Shown in pieces: positions 1-12,043 of a stretch of 64,000 nucleotides of DNA. Every line of letters begins with the position of its first letter. Within the stretch, counting starts at the first letter, position 1. Source of the stretch: Gordionus sp. m RMFG-2023. Taxonomy: Eukaryota > Nematomorpha > Gordioida > Chordodea > Parachordodidae. The notes beneath the pieces are model-generated. The model was not told the DNA's origin and did not search any database. It saw only the letters and a list, made by a program, of their open reading frames with translations. A program made the translations under genes and the position numbers. The stretch covers positions 1,922,001 through 1,986,000 of the forward strand of contig NC_088777.1 of the NCBI RefSeq assembly GCF_954871325.1, given 5' to 3'.

Positions 1-12
1 AAATATTGACAG

Positions 13-3000
13 TTATTCGACTACATAGCGGCTTGCTTGTCCGATTTCGTGAAAGAACAAAATTTAGAGGGGAAATCTTTGCCACTGGGTTTTACCTTTT
101 CCTTCCCCTGCAAGCAAGAAGGGCTCACCAAGGCCAGGCTCATCTCTTGGACGAAGGGCTTCACCTGCCCAGGCGTGGTAGGAGAAGACGTGGTTAATCT
201 GCTACAAAAGTCTCTCATCACACATCCGGTAATTTTTTTAAAATAATTCTTTTTATTATATTTTAAAACTATCTGATCTTGATCTTTTTTCCCCGTATTT
301 TCTTGCCCCCAACTTTAATATCTTTTGTTTTCCGTTAGAGATCATAACTTCACACATCGAACTATATCGTATTTCTTTTCATAATACGATATTCCATTTC
401 AAAAAGTATCGCAACAAATAAATTTACCCGTTTAAAATTTTTTTTTCTTTTTTAGGCCTGTGGTAAAGTGGCCACTGTAGTGGCACTTATGAACGACACA
501 GTTGGAACATTAATATCCTGCGCTTTTACCGATTATTATAGTCTTGTCGGCATCATACTTGGTGAGTAAGTTGCCTGTCTCACCTGCTCTCTCTTATATA
601 TGTATATATTTTTTTAGCGTTACTAAATTTTCTGCTAAAAAAAATAATATCTTTCAATCTGTAAAGTTATTGTAACTCACGCTTTTCTTCCTTCGTAGCA
701 GCAAATTGAATTTTCTAAATGATCGTTTACTCTTGATTTAGATTAGAGTAATATTTAAATTTGAGGATTATAACCATTTTAGATCGGCGAACAATAACAT
801 TTAAATGCCGAGCCTTGAAGTTATAACATCAACTACTAATCACTTAGCCTTACATAATTAATCCTTTTTTTTTGTCTTTCCCTTTAAGATTTGCTAAAAC
901 TTGTTAGCAGTTTACTCCGTAAAAATATAGAAATAACTAATATTTTTTTATGCGCGCAATAAGCCAATGACATATAATAATACCCTAGGCTGACGACGCA
1001 TTCATTAAAAGCGTGTATGGATGAAAACAGCTGGGGACGCCATTTTGGTTAACCGTATCATTATTAAAAATTTTAAGCCTGACGCAAACTTTATCAAGGA
1101 ATTGCCTTATCATCGGGATAATAAAGGAAGCAAGTTATCAATTTAATGGTAGTTTTTTTAACATGGTAATAATTAATATACGGGTTACCAAAATGGCCGG
1201 CCCAGCTGATTCGCATTTCAACGACGCTTAAAAATGCAATATGAATGAATGCATCTTCAGTCTAGATATTATCATATGTCAATGACAAATGACATACCCT
1301 AAAAAAAAAATTTGTAATTTTAAAATTGTAAGATTTATAACATATAAATCCGCTTAAAAAATTGGTTAATTTTTTTTCGCAATAGCAACGTATATTATAT
1401 TATACACATTATTTATTTTTAACCATTTTATGAATATATATATATAAATAAAATTTCTAATTATACAGGAGCGTAATCTCAGGGGGCTTAAAATATTTTT
1501 TAAAATTATTTTTCAAAATTACCTTTTTTTAAGTGGTATAAAAAAAATTAAATTTATTAGGGGGGAGGCTCGAGCCTTTGCGCGCCCCCTAGTGACTATA
1601 CTGATTATTTACAAGTATTTAAAGCTTGCGGTGAAAAGCTAAATATCTTTTCGTAAAAATAATAATTTAAACGTACAATATCTACCAAGTCCCAAAATAC
1701 GCTTCGACTAATTACAAATAACGTCGCTACCTTTAACATTATACTGTATATCATACGTATGACGTATCCGCCTTTAACATTGATACACATACCTAAAAAT
1801 AAAAACCTATATTCAACCTACATTTTTTTTAAAAATAACTTTCTTCCTTATAAATAAAACATAATTATATATTTAAAATTAATTACCTTTTAAAAAATCA
1901 AACTCTTTCATTTATTACCATCAAATTTAAATTAAGGTTAAAGATAAAAATATAAATGATCAATTATTTAAGTATTAAAAGTTAAAAATAAATAGGAAAA
2001 AGGAAAAATCTCTGAATAATTTCGCGCATAAATTATATCCTGTGAACATATCATTTGCATCATAACAAAAAAATTAATCACAAAAATCTCTTTCAATTTT
2101 TTGCATTCATAATTTTCAAATTAATCGTCTAATAAATTTAAATGTATATTCCCAAAATACTTATTTATAAATCCTCGCAACAATAAATATGCAAATCATT
2201 ACAATTCCCAAAAACACTTAGAAATAAATTATATTCACTCACCACAACAATATTTTTTTTAAACAAATCCTTATGACTTGGAGACAGGTGCCAATTTGGA
2301 TGGAAACATGTTTTCTACGAGGAACTGCCAATTTTTCCCGAGGCCTTAATTTATTCTTAATCGCGTTATGTTCGAAGCGTTGCGCTATTACCAAAATTGG
2401 GCCAATAAAATTGGCATAAGATAAAATTTGAAAAACATATGTTGCGATGCTTTGATATAAAAAAAAAATTCTATATACGATTTATCAAAATAAATAGAGA
2501 ATTCGATAAAAAGATGTAATACGATTTGTCTTAAATATATAAAATGATTATACCTTTTATTTTAGCTTTACCTAAAATTAGTGTTTTTAAAAAAACTGAA
2601 TCAGCTGTAATAAACGCTGCGCGTTGAATAACGCACGCTCGAACGTAAAGCGTTTATTACTATATATTAGGCCTAAATTTACTTGAACAAATAAAAAAAA
2701 AAAGGAAAATTAATATTTAGACATAACTAAACTAAAAATAAAATAAATAAATTTAAAAGAAAACAGGCATAAAGATGGACACCATCGCCATTTTGAACGA
2801 CACGACTGGCACTTTGATGTCTTGCGCATTTTTAGACCAAAATACCAATGTCGGTATGATCTTAGGTAATTAGAGGTGTTTTTATTCTTTTTGTTTTCGC
2901 ACCCGTTTTTCGCATGACATGAATCAATCAAAAAAGGATAGAAAAAAAAATTAAATAAAAGATGGCTTTATTTGATCCGGGGTAAGTTGGGCTAAGGCGT

Positions 3001-6000
3001 TTTGAACGATCCCTCACTGGTTTTTTTGTACAAATAAATTTGTTAACCTTTTTTTATGTGTATATTTACAATATAGAAGGGGGAAATTTGAATATCAAAC
3101 GAATTTACCAAAATCAACTAATGAATATTACTATTATTTTTTATTTAAAACCAATTTAAAAATACAGTGATTTTATGATAAGCTTTTCTAATATTTTTAC
3201 TAACACGCTTAGCTTACTTACCAAAAATTTTTAAAGATTTGAATATTTTAAATATCGCTTTAATATGAATCCTATTTTTATTTGGACCTTTGACATCATT
3301 TTAATCACTGATCAATATATAAGATCTTTGCCACCGCACATGTACTCTTATTATTATGCATGTTTTTCTTACTAATTTTAGAATTTGACTTAATCTAAAA
3401 AATTAAAAAAATTTAATTCGTTTGTCGGTTAAAGGAACTGGAAGTAATGCATGTTATATGGAAAAACTGGAAAACGTCGAATTGTGGGACAGCGATTACG
3501 ATGAACCCAAACAAGTTTAATATTTCGTTCTATACTCTATGCAAACTTCCGTAAATTAACGACCCTCCAAAATGGGGGTTTTTATCGAAGGGTGGGTAGG
3601 TAGGTATATATAAGTAAATATAGTCATTCTATGGATTGTATGGCTATATATAATCCGCTATATTTATTGTTCTACCCTTATATATATACCCCTCCCCTCA
3701 TTTTATAAAACTGATTTAGTAAGTACTAATTACATTAATTGCTATTCCTTAGTCTAAGGTAGAATCCTTTCATTTGTATTTTCGGTCTTCGATTTAATAT
3801 GCCATAGATCCTTGAAGAGGATTAGGGCGTGAGTGCCATAGGAATTTAGCTTTGTAACAATTTGAATAAATGGTTGGAAGGTAAAACAGAAGAGTATTTT
3901 GTCTGCGCCAACAATAACGATCATGGATTAGGTGTGAGGGTTGGAGTGGATATGAACAGGAAAAATCCCAGATTATGAACTTACCACTCCTTCATGGAAT
4001 CTTGGATGAACCATCAGGACATTTACAATCTGGGTGCAAAGTCCAGTCGGTTCAAGGAATTCCAGAGACATTAAGGCTCAAGATATAGTGTTAGAAATTT
4101 TGCAATGCTGGGGGTTACGACCTTTTGAGTAACCTTCTTCAAGGATCCTAGGGCATCGCATTTACATCGAAGACAGAAACTGCAAACGAAAGGTTTTTAC
4201 CTGAAACCTAGAAATTAACAAATACAATTAAAGCTAATTGCATCAGTTTTACGTATTATAATACCATACGACCACTTTTTGCTCGATTATAAAATGTTTC
4301 AATTTATATCACTTGGTTATTCAACAGGTAATCATCAATACAGAGTGGGGAGCTTTCGGTAGTGACGGAGCCTTAGATTTCATGAGAACCAAATACGATT
4401 ACGATATCGATCAAAACTCTCTAAACCCTGGCAAACAAATGTAATATACTTTTTATATTTTACAACTGGAAAATGGGTGATATGTAATTGCGTTGCTAGA
4501 CCTCCTGTAAAATGACCTATTTTCGGGTGTAGTAAAGTTTTCATAGTTAACAACCCTGATATTCATTGTTAAAATTTAACGGCGACGTGTACAAAATAAG
4601 CCGTATCTTTTTATTCTTCGCCTCGAATTCGGGCTAAATGTTGATTCAAAGTAAAATAGATTTCTATGAAACGTAGAGAATTTATTAAAAATTTGTTTTT
4701 TTTTCCTCATTAGTTAATGAGATCTGGAGATACACCGATTCTGACCCTGTTGGTCCATATGTATCGTCTGATACTTTTAATTTTAATCGATACTAGTAGC
4801 CGATATTTAAACCAGTAGCTGAAATTATGAAAGCCGATTTTCTAAAAAGTGATCCGAACCCGCCACGTGTACTTATTACCACGGGTTCGTTGGGGTGCCC
4901 ATAAATCGGTCTCTATTTAGTCTGTGGTCTCAAAATGCTCACCCAAATAGTTTTAAATTTCTGAGCCCAAATTCGAGTTCATAACCCTTTTATGATGATT
5001 ATTCTTATATTTCTAGATACGAGAAAATGATATCCGGTTTCTACATGGGCGAATTGGTCAGGCTAGCCCTGGTCGATTTGTGTGAGAAGGGACTCCTCTT
5101 TAACGGCAACGGTTCCGATGAATTGTACACCAGAAACCAATTCTTCGCCAAATACGTTTCCGAAATTGAAAGGTTGCAATTTTTATTTGTGAATATAGTT
5201 TATTTTTTTATTTTAGCGTTATCAGGGATTACAGAAATTCCAATGTTCAGCATTTGTCTAGCGCTATTATTATAAATTTAATTGCGACACAATTATTTAT
5301 TAGTAATACTCTTTATTAGTAAAAAAATAAACATTTTTTTTTAAATGTTGCTTGGAGTAGTTCAATTATAATCGTGGGAGTATAGACTGGCATCTCTATC
5401 AAGCCAAGTGATTTTACTCATAGATGGAAGAAAGGTTTGGGCTTCTACTTGCCAATATATGCCAAATCTTGAGTCTAACACAATATAATTTTGGCTAAGA
5501 TCTTAATTGAGCCGTTTTTTAAAATCGACCCAAACCGGGTTTTTTTTTAACAACACTAGCGCGGATCGATGCTAAGAATTCGTGAGAGTATCCAGGACTT
5601 TGCTAAGGTGGAGAAGGAGCATCATTAGTAAGGATTTTTAGCCAGAAATTTTACTGGGCGTCTATAGGACCACTTATTTGTAGAGCTTTATTTATATTAG
5701 ATTTTCCTAAAAATTTTAATTACTATCTATTTTTTTTTTTCAAATTCTTCCTTACACCAATATATTATATACATTTTTGGAGGGGGAATGGATTTATTAG
5801 CTTAAAATGTTATCTACGAAAACAGGCAAATTTGCGATGGGCGAGGGAGGGTAGGTATGATCGTTAGAATCTAATAAACGAGTATAAGCTAAATCTTCTG
5901 AATATTAGAATGCTAAGCATTGGGATTAGAAAATCACCGGAGCCACCTTTAAAATTTCCACGGGCTATGCACCTTCATTTTTTATTTTACAAAGTGTGTA

Positions 6001-8205
6001 TATATATATATATATGATGAGGTCTAATTTGGGGAAGAAGGAGGGGGGTATAATTGACATCTTGATTCTCTCTCTCGTAAAGGTAGTAAATTGTGGCTAC
6101 CAAAACATATGGTAAAACTATCAGCCGTACTACCAATGAACACGTGATGTCAATCTCTAAATTATTACAAAAAAAAAAATTTTATTGAATAGTGACTTGT
6201 CCGACGATTTCCCCAATACACGTCAAGTACTAGATGAGATTGGCATAGAGTACGTTTCTCAAGAAGATTGCGCTATCGTTCAATACGCCTGCACTTTGGT
6301 ATCCTCTCGCGCCGCTTACCTAGCGTCAGCAGGTAAGCTGATATTAAATATTTTTTTCGTAAGTATAGTGAACAGCGTACGGGAAGGACTCCAAAGTTTT
6401 CATAATTTCAATCACTCGATCCCTCAAAGAAAATGGGAGTTGGTCAGTATCCAAAAAAAATTTTTCCGGGAAGGACCGTACCCAAAAATAGGTTCGATGC
6501 TTGACTTGAATCGTAATAATAAACAATTTCGTTTTGAAAAGTTAGAAAATGGGGCGATTAATGGATATTACGTTAGAACATCCCCCCTTTTTATTGCTTA
6601 TTAGTAAACCTCCTTCTCTACTAGTCTTACTAAATCACCTGAGTTGGTCTAGCCTAAGTAGGACTTAATCAATCTTTTGTCCTAAAAAGGTGACTTAATC
6701 ATAAGTTTAATCTCAGCTCGAAGATTGGGACTATTTTTTAGGATTAAATTTGACCAAAACTGTTTTGGAGTTCAAAGTTAGGTGATTCAACACCACTTAT
6801 TCCCATAATAATAAAAATATTGAAAATCATTCTAGTTCATAATTTAAAATGCTTCGCCCGTTACTATTACCCGTCCGGTGATCATATGGTCGAAAATCCT
6901 GAATTTTTTATGAAAATTTTGGATTCTGTTCCTTTCCAGATTATTGACTTTGTCATAATTGGTCTTCGAACATTTTTCCCATGTACTATATTTAAATTTA
7001 ATAAAATTCTTAAGGTGTAGCGGCTATATTGACTAAAATGCATAAACCCAAAGTCACGGTGGCAGTTGACGGTTCCTTGTACAGGTATCACCCTAAAGTC
7101 CACAATCTTATGATGGACAAGATTGGCAAACTTGTCAAAGATGTTGATGTAATCCGAAATATATATTTTTTTATTTTTTGGATTTTAAATTATGACTGCA
7201 TTTGTAAATTAATTTTAAAACTGTTCTTCTTTGTGAACGAATGACACCTGCCTTCCAAAAATGTGTAATCATTTATCATTTTTTTTATCTGGTGGCTCAA
7301 AATCTTAAAAATATATATGCACTTTAATCTAGCCAACTAACTATTAATTAATCCTAATTTTACAGTTTTATCAAACCCTTGATTTTATTTTTTAAGATAA
7401 GTTAAAGCTAATTTTTACAACTTTTTTTATATATAGTTCAAATTAATTCTATCCGAGGACGGGAGCGGAAAGGGTGCAGCCCTAGTTGCCGCCGTCGCCT
7501 CTCGCCTAGCTCGCGAAAAGGCGGCGAAATTAGCCGGAAGGGATCCTAAAAGCGAACCTCATCAAAACAGTAACATTATTTTATTTAAAATAAATATCTA
7601 TATATGCATTATGTCGATGGATTAAGTAGCAAACCACGTGAATTAAATTCTAACCCCGTTGCCAGTTTTATTTCTTCAGAGTTCGTTTCAGTAGAATTTT
7701 CGTCCCCAAGCTTGGGATCGAATCTTTAAATCTCTGCGCCTCGATACAGGGTAGTAACCTCTGAGTTTCACCTCCAAATTTAAAAAATGATCATTTTTTA
7801 AATTTGTATTCTAGTTTTTTTTCTTCTAATGAAACACACGACTTTCATTTTCTAATATCTTTGACATTAAATTTTTATTATTGATGAATATTATGTCAAG
7901 TTTGCTATTTTTATATAGTTTAATTTATTATTCCTTTTAAGACTCATTTTCTATAATAATAAAAATATATATGAAAGTTTGAGCTTTACCCTAATTTAAT
8001 CGAAGATCGCCAAGCACAAGAAAATCTTTCAAAAGAAAGATTAGTTAAGTTTTTAAATGCTTCCTTGTTTCTTGCATTTTCTTATATAATATAATTTTTT
8101 TTACCCCTTTTTTTAGCCGATAATCATCATTCAAAGTCGTCTAACCCCGAAACATTTAATAATTATAGCATAAAACCAGACGGAAATCATCACAAAAGAA
8201 ATTAA
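13..8205 (+). CDS. HK: Hexokinase, 5'-partial, multi-exon
   Basis: ATP-dependent phosphorylation of glucose to glucose-6-phosphate in the cytosol. Exons: 13-228, 456-561 (or 2760-2865), 3435-3514, 4328-4440, 5017-5172, 6193-6332, 7021-7148, 7437-7569, 8117-8205. All junctions are GT-AG and phases agree throughout; joined length is 1161 nt, 386 residues plus stop. The first exon holds the sugar-binding signature [11 protein letters not shown]...WTKGF; the next gives NDTVGT with the catalytic Asp; then [42 protein letters not shown] and [10 protein letters not shown], in family order and spacing. Roughly the first 80-90 residues of a usual single hexokinase domain lie upstream of the window. 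The C-terminal tail after [13 protein letters not shown] is His/Asn/Ser-rich and not conserved. Introns hold MITEs (966-1285, 3756-4208, 5376-5558). Identity is seen directly from motifs; substrate preference among hexoses is not determinable. Confidence 0.96.
456..561 (+). CDS. HK: Hexokinase alternative exon 2a (catalytic loop)
   Basis: A 106-nt exon, phase 0 in and phase 1 out, encoding [24 protein letters not shown]... up to IILG. It has a strong acceptor (long T tract then TTTTTTAG) and donor G|GTGAGT. NDTVGT is the animal-type version of the loop carrying the catalytic Asp. It directly follows exon 13-228, which ends at a codon boundary. Confidence 0.9.
966..1285. mobile_element. MITE family A, copy 1 (hexokinase intron)
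   Basis: Palindromic non-autonomous DNA transposon. Left end AATGACATATAATAATACC and a right end with ATATGTCAATG are inverted. Inner arms repeat CAGCTGGGGACGCCATTTTG on the left and CAAAATGG...CAGCTGATT on the right in inverted order. Related copies are at 26362, 29103, 46474 and 52111. It lies between the two alternative hexokinase exons. No coding capacity is visible. Confidence 0.75.
1465..1600. mobile_element. Fragment of GC-ended repeat (family E-like)
   Basis: A stretch with CTCAGGGGGCTTAAAA on one side and GGGGGGAGGCTCGAGCC and GCGCGCCCCCTAGTGAC on the other, resembling the ends of the element at 35324-37181. It is short and degraded; boundaries are approximate. Confidence 0.4.
2607..2660. 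repeat. Nested hairpin upstream of exon 2b
   Basis: Perfect 12-bp arms GTAATAAACGCT (2607-2618) and AGCGTTTATTAC (2649-2660) enclose a second small stem, GCGTT/AACGC (2621-2625 with 2630-2634). The arms are GC-richer than the surrounding intron. The structure ends 99 bases before exon 2b. Confidence 0.6.
2760..2865 (+). CDS. HK: Hexokinase alternative exon 2b (duplicated catalytic loop)
   Basis: A second 106-nt exon with the same phases as 456-561, encoding [24 protein letters not shown]... up to MILG. It aligns to exon 2a without gaps, with 18 of 36 residues identical by hand count. The AG at 2758-2759 is the only acceptor that gives both the right phase and equal length. Its upstream tract is A-rich rather than pyrimidine-rich, so the site looks weak; the donor is G|GTAATT. 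NDTTGT is the form known from yeast hexokinases. Including both exons, or neither, would shift the reading frame. Confidence 0.8.
3756..4208. mobile_element. MITE with long inverted ends (hexokinase intron)
   Basis: The left flank AGGTAGAATCCTTTC...GTCTTCGAT and the right flank ATCGAAGAC...GAAAGGTTTTTACCT are imperfect inverted repeats of about 80-95 bp, including GATCCTTGAAGA on the left against TCTTCAAGGATC on the right. The interior has no convincing reading frame. Superfamily not assigned; the outer boundaries are estimates. Confidence 0.6.
5376..5558. mobile_element. Degraded MITE family B copy
   Basis: The right part keeps family B wording: TTGGCTAAGATCTTAATTGAGCCG, then AAATCG and terminal TTTAACAACACTA. 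Internal ACTCATAGATGGAAGAAAGG matches the family's CTCATAGAAGGAACC. The left end is not clear. Confidence 0.45.
7570..8116 (+). other. Last hexokinase intron, retainable
   Basis: Splicing ACA|GTAACA at 7570 to the strong acceptor TTTTTTTAG at 8115-8116 gives a tail ending PDGNHHKRN. If the intron is retained, exon 8 reads on for 18 codons after the junction and stops at 7623-7625, replacing the His-rich tail with a hydrophobic one. The acceptor quality favours the spliced form. Confidence 0.6.
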
Positions 8206-9390
8206 CCAATGCTTTTCGGAGTCATTCAAAGCAAAAAAAAATTCATAAAATAACCAATTATAATTTCATACTCTTATACTATTCAGTGTATTATAATATT
8301 ACACCATCATCCACCACCTCCCTTTTTTTAAATTTTGGGTATTCCTTTAAATTTCCTTAATTTTGTCTAGTCAATTATCTAGCTTTCTTATTTATTATAT
8401 TATATTATATTATATTATAGTGAAATGTAAATAATATATATATATGTATATATATATACTGAGTATAAAAATTAAAAGCTTACATTGAATTTGGTATTAA
8501 GAGTCATTTAAATAAATGTGTATTCAACCCAACCCCCCCTCCCCATCCCCTTTCCTTATCTTATAGCTAACTACTTATGAACCGTATATTCCTTTCTATA
8601 TTTATATTTCCTAATATTCCACGATCATAGTATTTAAACAAGAATATATTTATTTAAACTTTAGATATATAATATATATAAAGCCAATGATTAATGCATG
8701 AGACTAAACCCAAATACTCTAAATTTAATTCCCAATATTTTGGTTTTTTTCCCATTTATTATACACCGCAAATACTCTAAAATTGATGGGATTTTTGAAA
8801 CATTTTTAAATTTAAATGTGATATATATTCAATAATTTAATTTGTATTTCAAATTTATATGATGAAAGGTGTAAACCCTTTGCAAACGTAATTGTGCTTA
8901 TTTAAATTTATAATTCCCACATTTGCCGTTTTTTTTCAGACTTCTAACCGCTCATAAAACTAATGGTTGACTTTAACCCCATCTTATAGGCAAAATATTT
9001 TATATATAAACCTCGGTGCGTTTTTTTTATATAATCTTAAACATCAAATTATAGTTATTCTATTATATATAACATTCAATTCGCAATTCAATATTATTCA
9101 TTATAATTGCAACATTTTTTTTTTACTACAATAAAGTTACATTTACTATTTTGGAATTTTAGTTTAATGCTTGTAAACGTATTCTTATATTTTGATCATA
9201 CCTTTAGATTATTTTAATTCCATTATAAAATTAGTTTATAATTTTAATCAGGGTTGGGCACTTACTTGAAACTATTGACGGTTCATTCTAAGAAAAATTA
9301 TAAGTAAAGGTTAAGTTGTATGTTAGCTAAAAGAGTTTAACGATTGCTTTATCATAATTTAGAATGTATGACGGTTACCGCCAAGAATAA
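8206..9390. other. Intergenic, AT-rich, no gene seen
   Basis: Between the hexokinase stop and the small unknown gene candidate. It contains an (ATTAT)n run near 8393-8419, long A/T tracts and an AATAAA at 8511-8516 that could serve as the hexokinase polyadenylation signal. Nothing else recognisable. Confidence 0.5.
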
Positions 9391-10185
9391 ATGAAATCTA
9401 AAAATGCGATTGCAAAGTCCAACAAAGAAAGAATTTTGATTAAAAACGAGAATGAAGAGTCGGTTCTGCAGAAGCACAAGAAGGTAAACATTTGTAATGT
9501 AAACGAATAAGTATTTTATTGGATATTTATGTTGTATTTTGATTTCAAATGATGGATCCTGAATTTATATGGATTTCGTTCGACACTATTAGAACTTTTT
9601 ATAGAGTCCAACAGTGAAAATAAAAAAATCGTTCGGTTAATCTAGTAAACTAATGTAAAGAGAAAGTTAAATGATATCTATAAATGAGTGCTTTTTCATT
9701 GGTTGCAATGATTTAAGATATTAGAGAACGAAATCATTAATTCAATGACGATGAGATTTAAAATGAAGAATTTTATTCCCTCTGTTCTACTGGATTTCTT
9801 GTTTTCCGTTAACCAATATAATCTGGCATTTAAAAAAAATGCTTTTAAAGTAAATAAAAACAGTCGTAGAATGGTTAATGGAGCTCTCCTTTGCATTTTT
9901 AAATAGGACAATTACAAGAGCGCTATGTTATGTACCCTACTATCCTATAGAATAACGTTATTTGCAACTTTTTTGTCTAACCATGATTTTAATGCTCGTG
10001 ATATACTATGCACATGTATTCTAGAGATCTGTAAATTTTAAAAAATAATTTCGGTTTAGATTTGGTCGACCAGGTCCGTGAAGTTAGTGGAACAAGATCC
10101 ATTAACAAAACCTATGCCAATATTTAGAGTCTTAATTGATATTCAAACCAGACACCAGCAGGAATTAAAGGTTAATGAGTTATAA
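9391..10185 (+). CDS. Unknown small two-exon gene candidate
   Basis: I do not recognise the product. Exon 1 (9391-9483) starts with an ATG directly after an in-frame TAA and encodes 31 residues, lysine-rich (MKSKNAIAKSNKER...QKHKK), ending in AAG|GTAAAC. Exon 2 begins at 10060 after TTTAG, phase 0, and encodes IWSTRSVKLVEQDPLTKPMP, then IFRVLIDIQTRHQQELK. It can end by read-through at TAA 10183-10185 or splice on at AAG|GTTAAT (10171). Codon composition and clean splice sites look host-like against the AT-rich background. The product would be about 73 residues if complete, or the N-terminus of a longer protein. The intron (9484-10059) shows no repeat. Evidence is reading frame and splice sites only. 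Confidence 0.4.
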
Positions 10186-10737
10186 GCAAAATAAGGAAAG
10201 TGTGAAATTTTAAAGCTGGCGCTAATATTTTTTAAAAATTTCGGGTTAGGTCGGGGCTAATATTTTTCAAAAAAATTTCGGTCGGGCTTAAATGTGAGAA
10301 TTTATTTTGTCAAATAAATTGATATATATTAAAATTCTTACAAGAAACAAGGCGTTAATATTTTTTATTTGTATAATATTTTTTTTACAATCAAAAAATC
10401 AAATTTTTCTATATTATATATGTCGTGATGACGTTTCACGATGATGACGTTTGACGTTAAAGAAATGATATGATGTCAATTATTATAATACATAGATATA
10501 TATATAGAGATACGTATATGTATATGTGAATCTTATTCATCAAATAAAAGATAATCTTTAATAGAAATACTCAATTAAATACAAGATAATCTTTACAATA
10601 TATTTTTATAAATTCGAGCTAGGCGGACAAGTAATTTTTATCTCGGGGTAGGGCTTTTCGGAACAAATAAAAAAAAAATTATGTATAAATCTATTAATAT
10701 AAAAGAGAACTGAGAGAAAAAAATATTATTTTAAAAA

Positions 10738-11725
10738 AATGAGGTACATATTACCCTAGAGAAGAGTGAATGCTTAAAAAATTGGACAGGCAGATTTCCA
10801 GGGAAATCTGCTGACAAATGTAAAATCCATCATTGTGGTCCTCTGAGATCTGTCATTTTTTTCCTATTGTTTTAATGGAATTGAGAGCATCACTTCCGAA
10901 CATGCCTAGGGTATTGGTAACGATTGGGATAAACACGGTGTTGGTGAGGCAAGCATATTTGTTTTTATCAGGATTTCGGCTTCGATGGCAGAAAATGAGA
11001 GGTCGGACTTGCCGCAATATGAAGACAGGTATAGGCCCAAGCAAGTGGGAGACCATTGGTCCAGGGAATGAGAGATATGCCATTGGGGAGGATGGCATTT
11101 TTTGAGAGGCCCATTAGTTCGAGGGTGGATGGAACATTAACCTTTTTAAGCGCAGCTAAGAGAATGTTGTTAATAGATTTATGACGCGGTTGTCGTCCAT
11201 GGAAGAACTTGCAGTGCAAGGGATGGTAAGATTTCGATGATGGCCACAGTCGATGCAAATGGAGGGAAACACAGCATCAAAGCCAAGGCGGAGGGCTATG
11301 GAATTGCGTAGCTGTTCGCCAGTCAAAAGGAGGTCAAGATTGAAACTGGGGATGGTTTTTAGCTATAACATGAGCTACGGGCGATCAAAGGAGCATCCTA
11401 GTCTTTATGAATGCTGGAAGCAGGACGACAAATAGTGGGTGGGCAGTTGCTGTCCCAAAAGGTGAAGGCCTGCGAGAGGTCAGTATTTAAAGGAGTGGAT
11501 CCATTATCTATGATAGATTGAGCAGCAACACGGGATGAGATAAAGGCTGAGAGGGAAGGAATACCAATGCCACCGGACTTGCTGGGAAGGGTGGCCTGAA
11601 GTCAGGATGAATTGGAAAATTTTAGGTTTAATATATTTTCAAGGATACCCTTAATTTGGATTTCATGGGAAACGAGCAAGTCGTGGCATTTAAAGATGGG
11701 AGAGGATCTCAAGGCGTAAAGTATT
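10738..11725 (-). pseudogene. Degraded LINE 3' end (RT C-terminal part)
   Basis: On the minus strand, broken frames carry the C-terminal signature of a LINE reverse transcriptase polyprotein: SGGIGIPSLSAFISSRVAAQ, LLLTGEQLRNSIALRLGF, SINNILLAALKKVNVPS, GISLIPWTNGLPLAWAYTC, then NKYACLTNTVFIPIVTNT. These fall in at least three frames, so the copy is dead. Its 3' flank (10738-10790) recurs in the copy at 25430-25708, which marks it as the LINE 3' UTR. It is GC-richer than its surroundings. Confidence 0.8.
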
Positions 11726-12043
11726 TTAGGATTGAAATATTTTTTTAAAAAAAAAGATTGATAGGCTGGGAGGTAATTAAATAATGTGTTTAATTTGGAT
11801 AAGGGATTTGTTTAAAAATTTTTCAATGGCCTTTTTAACCCCTATAGGTAAATTTGGATTATTAAATTGCTTCCCCTTTTTCCCAACCTGGATACATACG
11901 ATATTGGCCTGTTTATCATATTGGATTATATTTTTTAATACTATTATTTAAGATAGGTTATGGATCATCATTAATATCTCTTAAAAATATATTCATAAAA
12001 CACGAATCATATGGTATTATAAGATGCATAATTTAATGAATGA

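Noticed and set aside
2767-2775. Acceptors CAG (2764-2766) or AAG (2772-2774) for hexokinase exon 2b
   Set aside because: The first gives the wrong phase. The second fits the phase but makes the exon five residues shorter than 2a; AG at 2758-2759 gives identical length and phase.
6185-6604. A 139-residue single-exon protein
   Set aside because: Its first part is hexokinase exon 6193-6332; the rest is read-through into the intron after a good GTAAGC donor.
1-8205. Operon-like linkage of hexokinase with GDPGP1
   Set aside because: The genes are almost 4 kb apart with a LINE relic and another candidate gene between them; nothing suggests co-transcription.
10833-11435. Plus-strand open frames over the 10.8-11.4 kb region
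   Set aside because: They are antisense shadows of the minus-strand LINE relic, whose conserved motifs are read on the other strand.
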